Below the pieces are notes generated by a model, which was not told the DNA's origin, made no database searches, and worked only from the letters and a program-made list of their open reading frames with translations. A DNA stretch of 64,000 nt, from NCBI GenBank assembly GCA_038235165.1, contig JBBSUG010000003.1, positions 124,001-188,000 of the forward strand, in the 5' to 3' direction. Position numbers and translations under genes: made by a program. This DNA is from GCA-002050365 sp038235165. Its GTDB lineage: Bacteria > Acidobacteriota > Blastocatellia > Pyrinomonadales > Pyrinomonadaceae. Positions 15,973 to 24,623 of this stretch are shown here, piece after piece (the stretch's first letter is position 1; each line of letters opens with the position of its first letter).

Positions 15973-18900
15973 ATGTCGCTTAAAAAACTTTTCGCCGATT
16001 ATCTGCTGATTACAATAATTGTTTTATGCAGCTCTAACTTGGTTTTCGCGCAAGCGTCTGCCGATTATTTAACCGAACCCGCGTTGTCTCCCGACAAAAA
16101 AGAAATTGTTTTCGTTTCAGGCGGCGACATTTGGACTGTTCCGGCGGACGGCGGCACGGCATCTCTGCTCGTTTCGCACCCGGCGACCGAATCGCGTCCG
16201 CGCTTTTCGCCTGACGGAAAAAGTTTGGCGTTTACCTCAAATCGCACGGGAAACGGAGATATTTATATTTTGGATTTTGCGGCGAACGATTTGCGACGCG
16301 TGACGTTTGACGATGTTTCGGACAATCTCGACGCGTGGTCGCCGGACGGGAAATGGCTTTATTTTTATTCAAACAGCAAAGATATTGCGGGGATGAACGA
16401 TATTTTTCGCGTCGCTTCGACGGGAGGCACGCCGCAGCAAATTTCATCTGACCGCTATACCAACGAATTTTTCGCCGCGCCGTCGCCTGACGGAAATTCC
16501 ATCGCCTTTTCTGCTCGGGGAATTGCCAATTCGCAGTGGTGGCGCAACGGGCGCAGCCATATTGACGAAAGTGAAATCTGGGTGAAACGCGGGCAAAATT
16601 ACGAGCAGATGACGCAGGCGGGTGCCAAACAACTCTGGACGATGTGGAGCGCGGACGGTTCGCAGATGTTTTTTGTTTCCGACAGAACCGGGACGCAGAA
16701 TATTTGGTCGCAAACCGGCAAAGGTCAGCCGAAACAACTGACGAATTTCAAAACCGGAAGAGTTCTCTGGGCAAGCATTTCATACGACGGCAAGCAGATC
16801 GTTTTCGAGCGTGATTTTAAAATATGGACAATGAACACGGACAGCGGCAATGCGAAGGAAGTAGCGATAAATTTGCGCGGTTTGCCGTCGGGAAATTCAA
16901 ACGAGCGAAAAAATTTCGGCACGCAGGTCAGCGAGTTTTCGCTTTCACCGGACGGCAAAAAAATCGTCGCCGTCGCGCACGGCGAGATTTTTGCGGCTTC
17001 TGCCAAAGATGGCGGCGAAGCGGTGCGCGTGACCGAAACCTCTGCGCCGGAATCTTTTGCCGCGTGGTCGCCCGACAGTAAAACGGTTGTTTACACTTCG
17101 GAAAGAAACCGCAAACTGCAAATTTTCCAGTACGATTTTGCGACCGAAACCGAAACGCAGTTGACACAAACGGGAGATGATTATTCTCCGGTTTTCTCGC
17201 CGGACGGAAAATATTTTGCATTTATTCGCGGCGGTCGCGCACTGTGGATTTACGATGTTAAAACGAAAAAAGAACGCGAACTCTGCAAACTTTACACCGA
17301 TTCACCGCCGCTTGTCGGCAAGCAGAATCTCGCGTGGTCGCCCGACAGCAGTTGGGTCGCATTTTTGACGATGAACCCGGAAACACGCTCTTATACAAAT
17401 GTCTCGGCTGTTTCGATTAACGGCGGCGAAGCCAAATCTTTGAGTTATCTCGCCAATTCAAACAGCAGTTCGGTTTCGTGGAACCCTGATGGCACGTCTA
17501 TTTTCTTTGACACGAATCAGCGCACCGAAGACGGTTCACTGGCGAGAATCGAACTTCAGCTTCGCACGCCGAAGTTTCGCGAAGACCAATTCCGCGATCT
17601 CTTCAAACAGGAAAATCCGCAGCAGAAACCACAGCCGACACCGCAGATTTCGCCGACTCCGACCGTTTCGCCGACACCCGCGCCAACACCGGCGGCAAGT
17701 CCGACACCGGGAAACAAAAAAGACGAAAAAGAAATTAAAAAAACAGAAATCGTCTTTGAAAACATTCGCCGTCGTTTGAGCATCGTTCCGACCGGCATCA
17801 ACACTTCGGGACAAACGATCAGCCCGGACGGGAAAATCGTTTTGCTGCTCGCGTCGAGTGAAGGACAGTTCAATCTTTACACGATCTCCCTTGATGAACT
17901 AGCAGCCGATCAATCGGCAAAACAAATCACTTCAACACCCGGATTCAAAGGCGACGCGCAATTTTCGTCCGACTCGAAAGAAGTTTTTTACCTTGAAAAC
18001 GGGCGCATAAATATTGTCAATTTGGACAAAGGAAATATTCGCCCCCTCGGTTTGAGTTTGGATTTGAACATTGATTTCGCCAAAGAAAAAATCGAAATTT
18101 TTGAACAAACGTGGCGGTATTTGCGCGATAATTTTTACGATGCGGATTTTCACGGCGCAGACTGGAACAAAGTTCACGAAACTTACCAGCCGCTAATTGC
18201 CGGAGCGCGGACGATGGACGAAACGCGCCGTCTGCTTTCGATGATGGTCGGCGAACTGAACGCTTCGCATCTCGGCGTAAGCGGGGCAAGCGGTTTCACG
18301 GCGACCCCGATTGGCAAACTCGGTCTGCGTTTTGACCGCGACGAATATGAACAAAACGGACGTTTGAAGATTACGGAAATAATCACGCTTTCACCCGCCG
18401 ACGTTTCAAAAGACATCAAAGTCGGCAATTATATTTTGACGGTTGACGGCAAAAAAATTGACGGTACGACAAACTTGGACGAACTTCTGGAAAATAAAGT
18501 CGGCAAGCGGGTCGAACTCGAAATCTCGAGCGATGCGGGCGGCGCAAATAAAAAAGAACTCGTCATTAAACCAATTTCGACCGGTGCGGAGAAAAATCTT
18601 TTGTATCGCCAGTGGGTTGAAACAAACCGCGCGTATGTCGAACGCATCAGCGGCGGACGGCTCGGTTATGTTCATCTGCCCGATATGTCTTCGAATTCTC
18701 TCTCGCAACTGTATGTTGATCTCGACGTGCAGAATCAGTCGAAGCAGGGCGTGGTCATTGACATTCGCAACAATAACGGTGGTTTTATCAATCCGTATGT
18801 GATTGATGTGCTGTCGCGGCGCGGCTATTTGAATATGACCGAACGCGGCGCGTGGACGGTTCCGGGAAGAAGCAATCTCGGTCAACGCGCTCTCGAACGC

Positions 18901-19221
18901 CCGACGATTTTGATCACGAATCAACATTCGCTGTCCGACGCGGAAGATTTGGCGGAAGGTTATCGCATATTAAAACTCGGCAAAGTCGTCGGCGAACCGA
19001 CTGCCGGATGGATTATTTTTACCTGGAACGCGCAAACATTTGACGGCACGACCGTGCGCCTGCCGCGCCAGAAAATTACGGGCAGCGACGGAAAAGATAT
19101 GGAACTAAACCCGCGTCAGGTTGATGTTAATGTGACGCGCCCGATTGGTGAAACCTTGCAGGAAAAGGACTCGCAACTGGATGCGGCGGTGCGCGAACTG
19201 CTCAATCAAATCGGCAAATAG
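15973..19221 (+). CDS. Tricorn-like secreted protease: TolB/PD40 beta-propeller plus PDZ and S41 domains
   Basis: A 1082-residue exported protease with a signal peptide (MSLKKLF to about residue 27, LVFAQA). Residues 30-600 carry repeated PD40/TolB propeller blades (SPDGKSLAFTSNR, SPDGKWLYFYS, and similar). A Pro/Thr-rich linker follows around residues 550-580 (PTPTVSPTPAPTP). Next come a tricorn core region (TWRYLRDNFYD), a PDZ-like segment (ILTVDGKKIDG) and an S41 domain. The catalytic serine is probably Ser988 in NQHSLSDAED, with VVIDIRNNNGG before it and GEPTAGWI after. Tricorn enzymes degrade peptides; an exported version probably recycles periplasmic or external peptides. No operon partner is evident. 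Confidence 0.9.
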   Translation: MSLKKLFADYLLITIIVLCSSNLVFAQASADYLTEPALSPDKKEIVFVSGGDIWTVPADGGTASLLVSHPATESRPRFSPDGKSLAFTSNRTGNGDIYILDFAANDLRRVTFDDVSDNLDAWSPDGKWLYFYSNSKDIAGMNDIFRVASTGGTPQQISSDRYTNEFFAAPSPDGNSIAFSARGIANSQWWRNGRSHIDESEIWVKRGQNYEQMTQAGAKQLWTMWSADGSQMFFVSDRTGTQNIWSQTGKGQPKQLTNFKTGRVLWASISYDGKQIVFERDFKIWTMNTDSGNAKEVAINLRGLPSGNSNERKNFGTQVSEFSLSPDGKKIVAVAHGEIFAASAKDGGEAVRVTETSAPESFAAWSPDSKTVVYTSERNRKLQIFQYDFATETETQLTQTGDDYSPVFSPDGKYFAFIRGGRALWIYDVKTKKERELCKLYTDSPPLVGKQNLAWSPDSSWVAFLTMNPETRSYTNVSAVSINGGEAKSLSYLANSNSSSVSWNPDGTSIFFDTNQRTEDGSLARIELQLRTPKFREDQFRDLFKQENPQQKPQPTPQISPTPTVSPTPAPTPAASPTPGNKKDEKEIKKTEIVFENIRRRLSIVPTGINTSGQTISPDGKIVLLLASSEGQFNLYTISLDELAADQSAKQITSTPGFKGDAQFSSDSKEVFYLENGRINIVNLDKGNIRPLGLSLDLNIDFAKEKIEIFEQTWRYLRDNFYDADFHGADWNKVHETYQPLIAGARTMDETRRLLSMMVGELNASHLGVSGASGFTATPIGKLGLRFDRDEYEQNGRLKITEIITLSPADVSKDIKVGNYILTVDGKKIDGTTNLDELLENKVGKRVELEISSDAGGANKKELVIKPISTGAEKNLLYRQWVETNRAYVERISGGRLGYVHLPDMSSNSLSQLYVDLDVQNQSKQGVVIDIRNNNGGFINPYVIDVLSRRGYLNMTERGAWTVPGRSNLGQRALERPTILITNQHSLSDAEDLAEGYRILKLGKVVGEPTAGWIIFTWNAQTFDGTTVRLPRQKITGSDGKDMELNPRQVDVNVTRPIGETLQEKDSQLDAAVRELLNQIGK

Positions 19222-19309
19222 GCGGCGTTTTAAACAAAGCAGTAAAATCGAAGGAAAACGGAACAATAAACCGATGGGACGGGGATTTTGAAACTCTATC
19301 GAATTGCGG

Positions 19310-19576
19310 CGTGACGAACAAATACCGTCGTTAACGGAGCAATAGATAGTTAAAAACCTTTCTCGGTGCCAATACCGAGTTTTAAACGGAAGTGGGCGGT
19401 AATAACGAACCCTACAATCATTATTGCCGCCCCGTATTCGCTCGTTACCCCCAACGAGCGAAATTTTTTAGAACTCATCAATCAAAACAAACAAGGTGAT
19501 ATGAAAAAGCGCGAACAATGAAACCCTACAATCATTGTCCGCGCCGCCTATTCGCTCATCCCCCAACGAGCGAAAA
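19310..19576. ncRNA. Structured non-coding region: tandem hairpin modules (candidate RNA or repeat element)
   Basis: Two modules about 113 bases apart each consist of a long stem-loop followed by a second hairpin. Module A: 12-bp stem GGGCGGTAATAA (19394-19405) / TTATTGCCGCCC (19421-19432) around loop CGAACCCTACAATCA, then 10-bp stem TTCGCTCGTT / AACGAGCGAA (19437-19462) followed by a T-run. Module B: GCGCGAACAATG (19509-19520) / CATTGTCCGCGC (19533-19544) around the same CCCTACAAT loop, then TTCGCTC / GAGCGAA (19551-19574). Stem bases differ between modules but pairing is mostly kept. A further hairpin CTCGGT / ACCGAG (19362-19379) precedes them. Strand and function are unknown; the T-run after module A favours plus-strand transcription. 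Confidence 0.5.
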
Positions 19577-19779
19577 CTCAATTTCCTGCGTCCGAATACA
19601 AATTACCGAATCAAAAACGAGGGTGAAGACAAAGTTATTGAAAACGACGGCAGACGTTTTGAAAACGGCACATACATTTGAAAATGTGTCGGATACTTTG
19701 CTTATGTTCGCTTTTGCCGTCATTTTGCCTCCGGGTAATAAAATTTTTGTTTCAAACTGGAATGAGCATAACTCACCGA

Positions 19780-19839
19780 GTTTGAGAAAAACTTGAGCCA
19801 AGATTTATAATAATTCCTGATACTTGAGGAAAACTTGAG
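19780..19839. promoter_or_regulatory. Direct ACTTGAG-type repeats with 11-bp phasing
   Basis: TTTGAG (19781-19786) and CTTGAG (19792-19797), then ACTTGAG at 19822-19828 and again at 19833-19839; each pair is offset by 11 bases, one helical turn. A near-identical arrangement occurs at 31768-31846. Direct repeats at this spacing resemble operators bound by SARP/OmpR-type regulators, one of which is encoded at 21011-24301. Confidence 0.4.
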
Positions 19840-19883
19840 AAATTAGTTTGGAAACAGGTTTGAGTGGCTGTTTTTATGCAAAC

Positions 19884-19910
19884 AAAAAAACCGCACAGTT
19901 GGTGCGGGTT
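19884..19910 (-). terminator. Intrinsic terminator of the 19938-20969 gene
   Basis: On the minus strand CCGCACC / AACTGTGCGG forms a short G/C stem followed by a run of T (the A-run at 19884-19890 on the plus strand), about 30 bases beyond the stop codon. Confidence 0.85.
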
Positions 19911-19937
19911 CAAAACTCAAGGCAAAACTTATTAGCT

Positions 19938-20969
19938 TTAAGGCTGTGCCGTGAAAAATAACTCGTTGATTTGATTGACGATATTAATGCTTTGAGCGGA
20001 AAAGGCAAATCTTTTGGAAGTTACGCTGATGATATAGTTTTCGCCCGCCGGAACATCGTTAAAGTGAAAATAGCCGAACGGATTGGTCATCGCCGCCCTT
20101 TTTGCGCCTGTTTTGTCGGTCAAATTGACGACTGCTCTGAACACGCCCCTGCCGGTTTGAGTCAAAACTCTGCCTTCGACGGAACTTGCTGCCGCCGTCA
20201 GCACCAGCGGTTTGACGGCAAACCCACCGAACGCCCAGCTTGCCGGGTTGGTCGAATTTCGCGTTAGCTGCGTCACTGCCGAAACCGCGCTCTTCGTGTC
20301 GCCGAAACCGACATCGAAACTGTTGTTGAAAAAAACTCTTCCGTTCCACTGTTCGGTTTGCGGCGGTGTCGGGGTGCCGAAATACACCGCGTTCGGCGAA
20401 GTTGCACCAACACCGAGAACAACGTCGCCGTTAAAACTGTCGGCAATCGTCAAGTTTAGCGCGTCGGAATTTCCCGAATTTGCCGAGAACGCGCCGTTCG
20501 GCGTGGTTTGGCTGACTCCGTTGAACGAGATCGCACCGCCGACAATCGTGTTGACCGCCGCCGGAATTAAATTTATCGTCACCGTGTTCGCGCCGACCGG
20601 CGGCGCGACGAGACGATAAATTTCGACCGATGTATTGCCCGTCGCCGGCAGCGTCGGGATTGGCGACACCTGCATTCCGATTGGAGTTAAGGTCTGTGTG
20701 CCGTATGTCACCGAAGTCACCCGCGCCGTTGGCACGTTTAACTGCGAATAAGTCGAAACACCGACGTATAAAACACAATTCGCGCAGAAATTGACCGTGT
20801 GATTAAAAGTCAAAACAGTCACGGCAACAACACTGTCGGAAGTGCCGTTGACGCTCGTGTTGTCAACGGTGATCTGCGCTCTGGCGGATTCGACCGACAA
20901 AATTAGAGAGAAGACAAAACATATCGAAAGATGCACCAAAAACTTAACCGACGATAATTTATTAATCAT
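19938..20969 (-). CDS. Secreted protein with C-terminal carboxypeptidase-regulatory-like domain
   Basis: A 343-residue exported protein with a signal peptide (about 31 residues, ending SARAQ). Residues 32-255 form an all-beta domain rich in Val, Thr and Asn, with one CANC cysteine pair, of no recognised family. The C-terminal 85 residues are a carboxypeptidase-regulatory-like beta-sandwich (SSVEGRVLTQTGRGVFRAVV, then TNPFGYFHFNDVPAGENYII). The same domain ends the proteins at 24624 and 27256, so the three belong to one system. It is preceded on the same strand by the large regulator, whose stop lies 41 bases away, so the pair could be co-transcribed. Confidence 0.8.
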   Translation of the reverse strand: MINKLSSVKFLVHLSICFVFSLILSVESARAQITVDNTSVNGTSDSVVAVTVLTFNHTVNFCANCVLYVGVSTYSQLNVPTARVTSVTYGTQTLTPIGMQVSPIPTLPATGNTSVEIYRLVAPPVGANTVTINLIPAAVNTIVGGAISFNGVSQTTPNGAFSANSGNSDALNLTIADSFNGDVVLGVGATSPNAVYFGTPTPPQTEQWNGRVFFNNSFDVGFGDTKSAVSAVTQLTRNSTNPASWAFGGFAVKPLVLTAAASSVEGRVLTQTGRGVFRAVVNLTDKTGAKRAAMTNPFGYFHFNDVPAGENYIISVTSKRFAFSAQSINIVNQINELFFTAQP

Positions 20970-21010
20970 TTTACTGCCTCTCTCGAATACTTTTAATCGT
21001 CATCATAACA

Positions 21011-24000
21011 TCATTTGAGCAACTCTTGAAAAATGCGGCGCGTTTCGGGCGCGGGCGCAACGCCGAGTTCGTTTTTTAGGAGTTTTTGCAATGTGTCAAA
21101 CTGTTCTTTGACGGCGGCGGGCTTGCCCTGTGCGGCGAAAACTTTCATTACCAGCCGGTGAACGTCTTCGCGAAACGGATCGGTCTGCAAAATTTCGCCG
21201 GTGAATTTCAACGCGTTTGACCAGTTTTTTTCGTTGAAAGCGAGTTTTGCCAGTCCCTTTAAAACCCGGGCGAACTGTTCCGCGTAATACTTGCGTCGCT
21301 CTTCCGCCCAATCGTCGTAAACGCCCGCCATAAATTCGCCGCGATAAAGAGCGTGCGCCGCTTCTAAATTTAAGCGCAAGTTTGCCGGGTCCTTTTCGCG
21401 TTTGGCTTTTTCGGCGGCACTGATGTAATTTTCAAATTCTTCCGTGTCAATCGAATAGGCGAGTTCGGGGTTTAACTGGTATGCGCCGTCGCGGAACAGC
21501 AAAAAATTTTGCTTGAACGATTGGCGGCTGTTCAGGGCTTTGCGGATGTGCGAAATGGTCGGGTGAAAGTTTTTTTCGATTGTGTCGAGTTCGTTCGCGC
21601 TCCAAAAAGTATCAATCAAAACGTCTTTTTCGGCGCGCCGATTTTTACTAGCGGCGATATAGCAAAAAATATCACGCGACCGTTTCGTCGTCCACGCATC
21701 GGTCGCAAACGGCTTCGTTTGATCGCGGTAAATTTCGACGAATCCCAAAACTTTCACCGTCAAATCGGTAATTGCCGGGTGGCGGACGGCGGGAACGGAA
21801 AGTGCGGAACCGTTATCAACGGGTTCGCTGACGGCTTTTATTTCATCTTTCGACTCCCGGTTTTCAACTGTTTCGCGCAAATCGAGCGGCAGTTTTTCGA
21901 TCACTTCTTCGTCGCTGAAAAGACGCGGGTTTTTTTGAATTTCGCCGCGCAGCCAGTGTTCGTAATCCAGCCGCGCCGCCAAATCCAAGGCTCTTTGCAG
22001 CGGCGGCAGCATTTTTTTCCGATTGCCGAGCGCAAAATATGTTTCAGCCAGCAACAGCGATGAAACCGCTTCGTCGTAGTTGAGATTTTGCTCTTGAAAA
22101 AAGGTGACGAGAACGCTTATTTCCTCGGGCAGACCGGCAATTTCACTTTGCGCGAGCCGGACGCGGCACAACGCGAGCTTGACGGTTTTAATGCCGAAAT
22201 CATTGTTCGTTTTGAGCCGCGCCGCGAGCAAATTTTCCAACAATCCGCGAGCCTTGACCGAATCGCCGCGCAACAGATAAAATTTTGCGCGTTCTTCGTC
22301 CAGGTCACGCGTCGTCAAATCCACCCCGGCATCTTCGTAGGCTTTTAACGCCCGTTCGTAAAATTCGCCGGCGTGCGGAAAGTCGGCTTTTTCGCGGTAA
22401 AAATTGCCGTATGCCTCGAAAATCTCGCCGCGCAGTGACTTCAGATTAAAGATTTGGCAGATTTCCAATGCCCGTTCCAACTGTTTTTCGGCTTCGTCAA
22501 ATTCGCCGCGATAAAGATGGAGCCGCGCCACATTCAAATGTCCGATGGCTTCCTGCGGCACGAGTTCGCTGCTTTTACTGTCGCTGAAAATCCGTTTGAA
22601 CCAGCGCAGAGCCTCGCCGTAATCGCCGCGAAAACCGGCGGGCAGTGCCAGATTGTGCGTAATCAGGCGAATATAATGATCGTTCGCCTGTTTTTCAGCG
22701 AGTTCGAGAGCGCGGTGAAATTGGTTTTCGGCATTCGTCCACGCGCCCTGTCCGACGTAGCACAACCCGCGCGTGTTGGCGCATTTCAAAAAAGTTTCCG
22801 AATCTTCGGCGACTAATTTTTCGGCTTTTTCCAGATAGTTGATGGCACTAATATTATCGCCCTTGCGCCGCGCCAAACTCGCCAGCGAATGCAGAGCTTC
22901 CGCTTCGCCGGTTTTATCTTTGTTTTCCGCCAATAATTTCATCGCCCGGTGAAGTAGTTTCGACGACGCTTCTATTTCGCCGCGCAGTCGGGCGATTTCG
23001 GCTTTGTGCAGCAGGGAACGCGGAAATTCGTCCAACAATTCGAGCGGAATCTTCCCGATAAAATTATCGAGCGTCGTAATCGCGCCGCTTTCGAGCCATT
23101 CGCCGCCTTTTTCGGCGATGATTTTCGTCACTTCGGCGAATTTTTCGGCTTCGAGCAGAAACGGAATCGCGCTTTCCCATTGATTCTCCGCGAAGAAAAA
23201 ATCCGCCAGTCGTTCACGTTCGCGTCCAAGTTCGGCGCGTCCGATTTCCGAGCGCAGACGACGCTGTAAAAAATCACGAAAAAGCGGGTGCAGACGGTAA
23301 ACTTCGCCCGTTCTGACTTCACCGGCGACGGTTAAAAAAACATTTTTTTGCAGCAGTTCGGGCAGCAGCGCGGAACAGCGCAGATCAGGGAATAGGCGGC
23401 TGCAAACATCGAGCGGCAAGGAGTTGAGCAAGGATAAATAAAGCAGCAGGTTTTGAATTTCTTCCGGCTCGCGGGAAAAAACTTCTTCGGCAAAGTAATC
23501 GAAAATATCTTTTTCTGATTTGTGCAGAATATTTCCCAAATCAATCGGAAATTTTTCGGAGTGCGCGTAAATTTCCTGTTCGGCGACCTGTTTGATGAGT
23601 TGCAGCGCGGTAATCCAGCCGTGCGTTCGCTCGCGGTATTCGGCGATTTCCTCATCCTTTAATTCGACATTCAAAGTCTGCCGGAAAAGTTCGCACATTT
23701 CATCGTCGGTGAACAGTAAATCTTCGCGGTTGATGACCAGTGCGCGTGATTGAGTGCGGCGGCGGACAATCGCCAGCGGCGGCAAATCGCGTGTCGTGAT
23801 AATCAAATGCAGCATTTCCGACGAATAGCGCAAAAGCCGGTCAACCAATTGATGAACGACGGTTTCGCGCCCGATGTGATGATAATCGTCCAGTACCAAA
23901 ATAAAAGGCTGTTCGATAGTTTCGAGAATTTCGTTGAGCAGCAGATCAACGGCGCGTTCGGGAAACCGGAGCAGTTCGTCGGTCGCTTTTTCGAGATAGG

Positions 24001-24301
24001 GCAAAATCGCTTCACCGAAAGCGGGCGCGAAATTTTTGATGCCGTGGGCGATATAGCCGAGAAAAACAAACGGGTCGGCATCCGTGTGGTCGAGCTGATA
24101 CCAGACCGTTTGCCGCGAACCGCTGCGAATAAATTCGGAAATCAGCGTCGTTTTCCCGCACCCCGCATCAGCCGCTACCAGAGTTATCGGCGCATTGATA
24201 TTTGCCTTTAACTTATCGGTCAGGCGCGGGCGCGGGAGCAATTCGGTGACGGCACGCGGCGGCAGCAATTTTGTTCGCAGAAAAAAATTCGGTTTCGACA
24301 T
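21011..24301 (-). CDS. Large MalT/LuxR-like signal-ATPase with C-terminal SARP (OmpR-type wHTH + BTAD) domains
   Basis: A 1096-residue transcriptional regulator. The N-terminal STAND-type ATPase has Walker A AADAGCGKTTL (about residues 43-53) and Walker B ILVLDDYHHIG, followed by the LHLIITTRDLPPL segment typical of MalT. The middle 400 residues are TPR-like helical repeats that usually bind an inducer or partner. From about residue 850 there is a winged-helix DNA-binding domain (KVLGFVEIYRD, AWTTKRSRDIFCYI, HPTISHIRKALNS), then a bacterial transcriptional activator domain (YRGEFMAGVYDDWAEERR, LLKNELGVAPAPETRR). This is the SARP arrangement. It probably activates the secreted-protein genes around it; inducer unknown. 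The start is the ATG at 24301. Confidence 0.88.
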   Translation of the reverse strand: MSKPNFFLRTKLLPPRAVTELLPRPRLTDKLKANINAPITLVAADAGCGKTTLISEFIRSGSRQTVWYQLDHTDADPFVFLGYIAHGIKNFAPAFGEAILPYLEKATDELLRFPERAVDLLLNEILETIEQPFILVLDDYHHIGRETVVHQLVDRLLRYSSEMLHLIITTRDLPPLAIVRRRTQSRALVINREDLLFTDDEMCELFRQTLNVELKDEEIAEYRERTHGWITALQLIKQVAEQEIYAHSEKFPIDLGNILHKSEKDIFDYFAEEVFSREPEEIQNLLLYLSLLNSLPLDVCSRLFPDLRCSALLPELLQKNVFLTVAGEVRTGEVYRLHPLFRDFLQRRLRSEIGRAELGRERERLADFFFAENQWESAIPFLLEAEKFAEVTKIIAEKGGEWLESGAITTLDNFIGKIPLELLDEFPRSLLHKAEIARLRGEIEASSKLLHRAMKLLAENKDKTGEAEALHSLASLARRKGDNISAINYLEKAEKLVAEDSETFLKCANTRGLCYVGQGAWTNAENQFHRALELAEKQANDHYIRLITHNLALPAGFRGDYGEALRWFKRIFSDSKSSELVPQEAIGHLNVARLHLYRGEFDEAEKQLERALEICQIFNLKSLRGEIFEAYGNFYREKADFPHAGEFYERALKAYEDAGVDLTTRDLDEERAKFYLLRGDSVKARGLLENLLAARLKTNNDFGIKTVKLALCRVRLAQSEIAGLPEEISVLVTFFQEQNLNYDEAVSSLLLAETYFALGNRKKMLPPLQRALDLAARLDYEHWLRGEIQKNPRLFSDEEVIEKLPLDLRETVENRESKDEIKAVSEPVDNGSALSVPAVRHPAITDLTVKVLGFVEIYRDQTKPFATDAWTTKRSRDIFCYIAASKNRRAEKDVLIDTFWSANELDTIEKNFHPTISHIRKALNSRQSFKQNFLLFRDGAYQLNPELAYSIDTEEFENYISAAEKAKREKDPANLRLNLEAAHALYRGEFMAGVYDDWAEERRKYYAEQFARVLKGLAKLAFNEKNWSNALKFTGEILQTDPFREDVHRLVMKVFAAQGKPAAVKEQFDTLQKLLKNELGVAPAPETRRIFQELLK

Positions 24302-24623
24302 TGAAAATACCCGTAAATCTGAGATTTCCGAGATTATTTCATAACCGGAAGATTTTTGCGAGTGAATTGTCGAATGGGCGGTTTTTATTTGCTCCGATGT
24401 TCATTTTCCTGTAACATTCAAAACGACCAAAATTGCAACGTTAAAGCAGTCGGAAATCAGTCACAGATCGGACATTTCCCGGTAACGCTCCCGGCGACAA
24501 TCGTTACCTGCTGAATGAACTAAAATTTTCGAACCGAGAACAACTGTCGGCTGACAACAAGACTGTCAGCGCAACCTGTGATATTTCGTCTGTAAAAATT
24601 AAAATTAAGAGGCTTCCACAAAT
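24302..24623. other. Divergent promoter region of the SARP gene and the beta-helix gene
   Basis: About 320 bases, AT-rich near both ends. It includes an imperfect direct repeat AACTGTCGGC / GACTGTCAGC spaced about 21 bases around 24540-24570, close to the beta-helix gene. It must hold both promoters; no clear -35/-10 pair can be assigned. Confidence 0.4.

Noticed and set aside
19394..19576. Integron attC sites
   Set aside because: The GTTRRRY/RYYYAAC core sites were not found in either module, and no integrase lies nearby.
19518..19796. A 92-residue open frame in the structured region
   Set aside because: It covers hairpin modules and has no coding character or Shine-Dalgarno.
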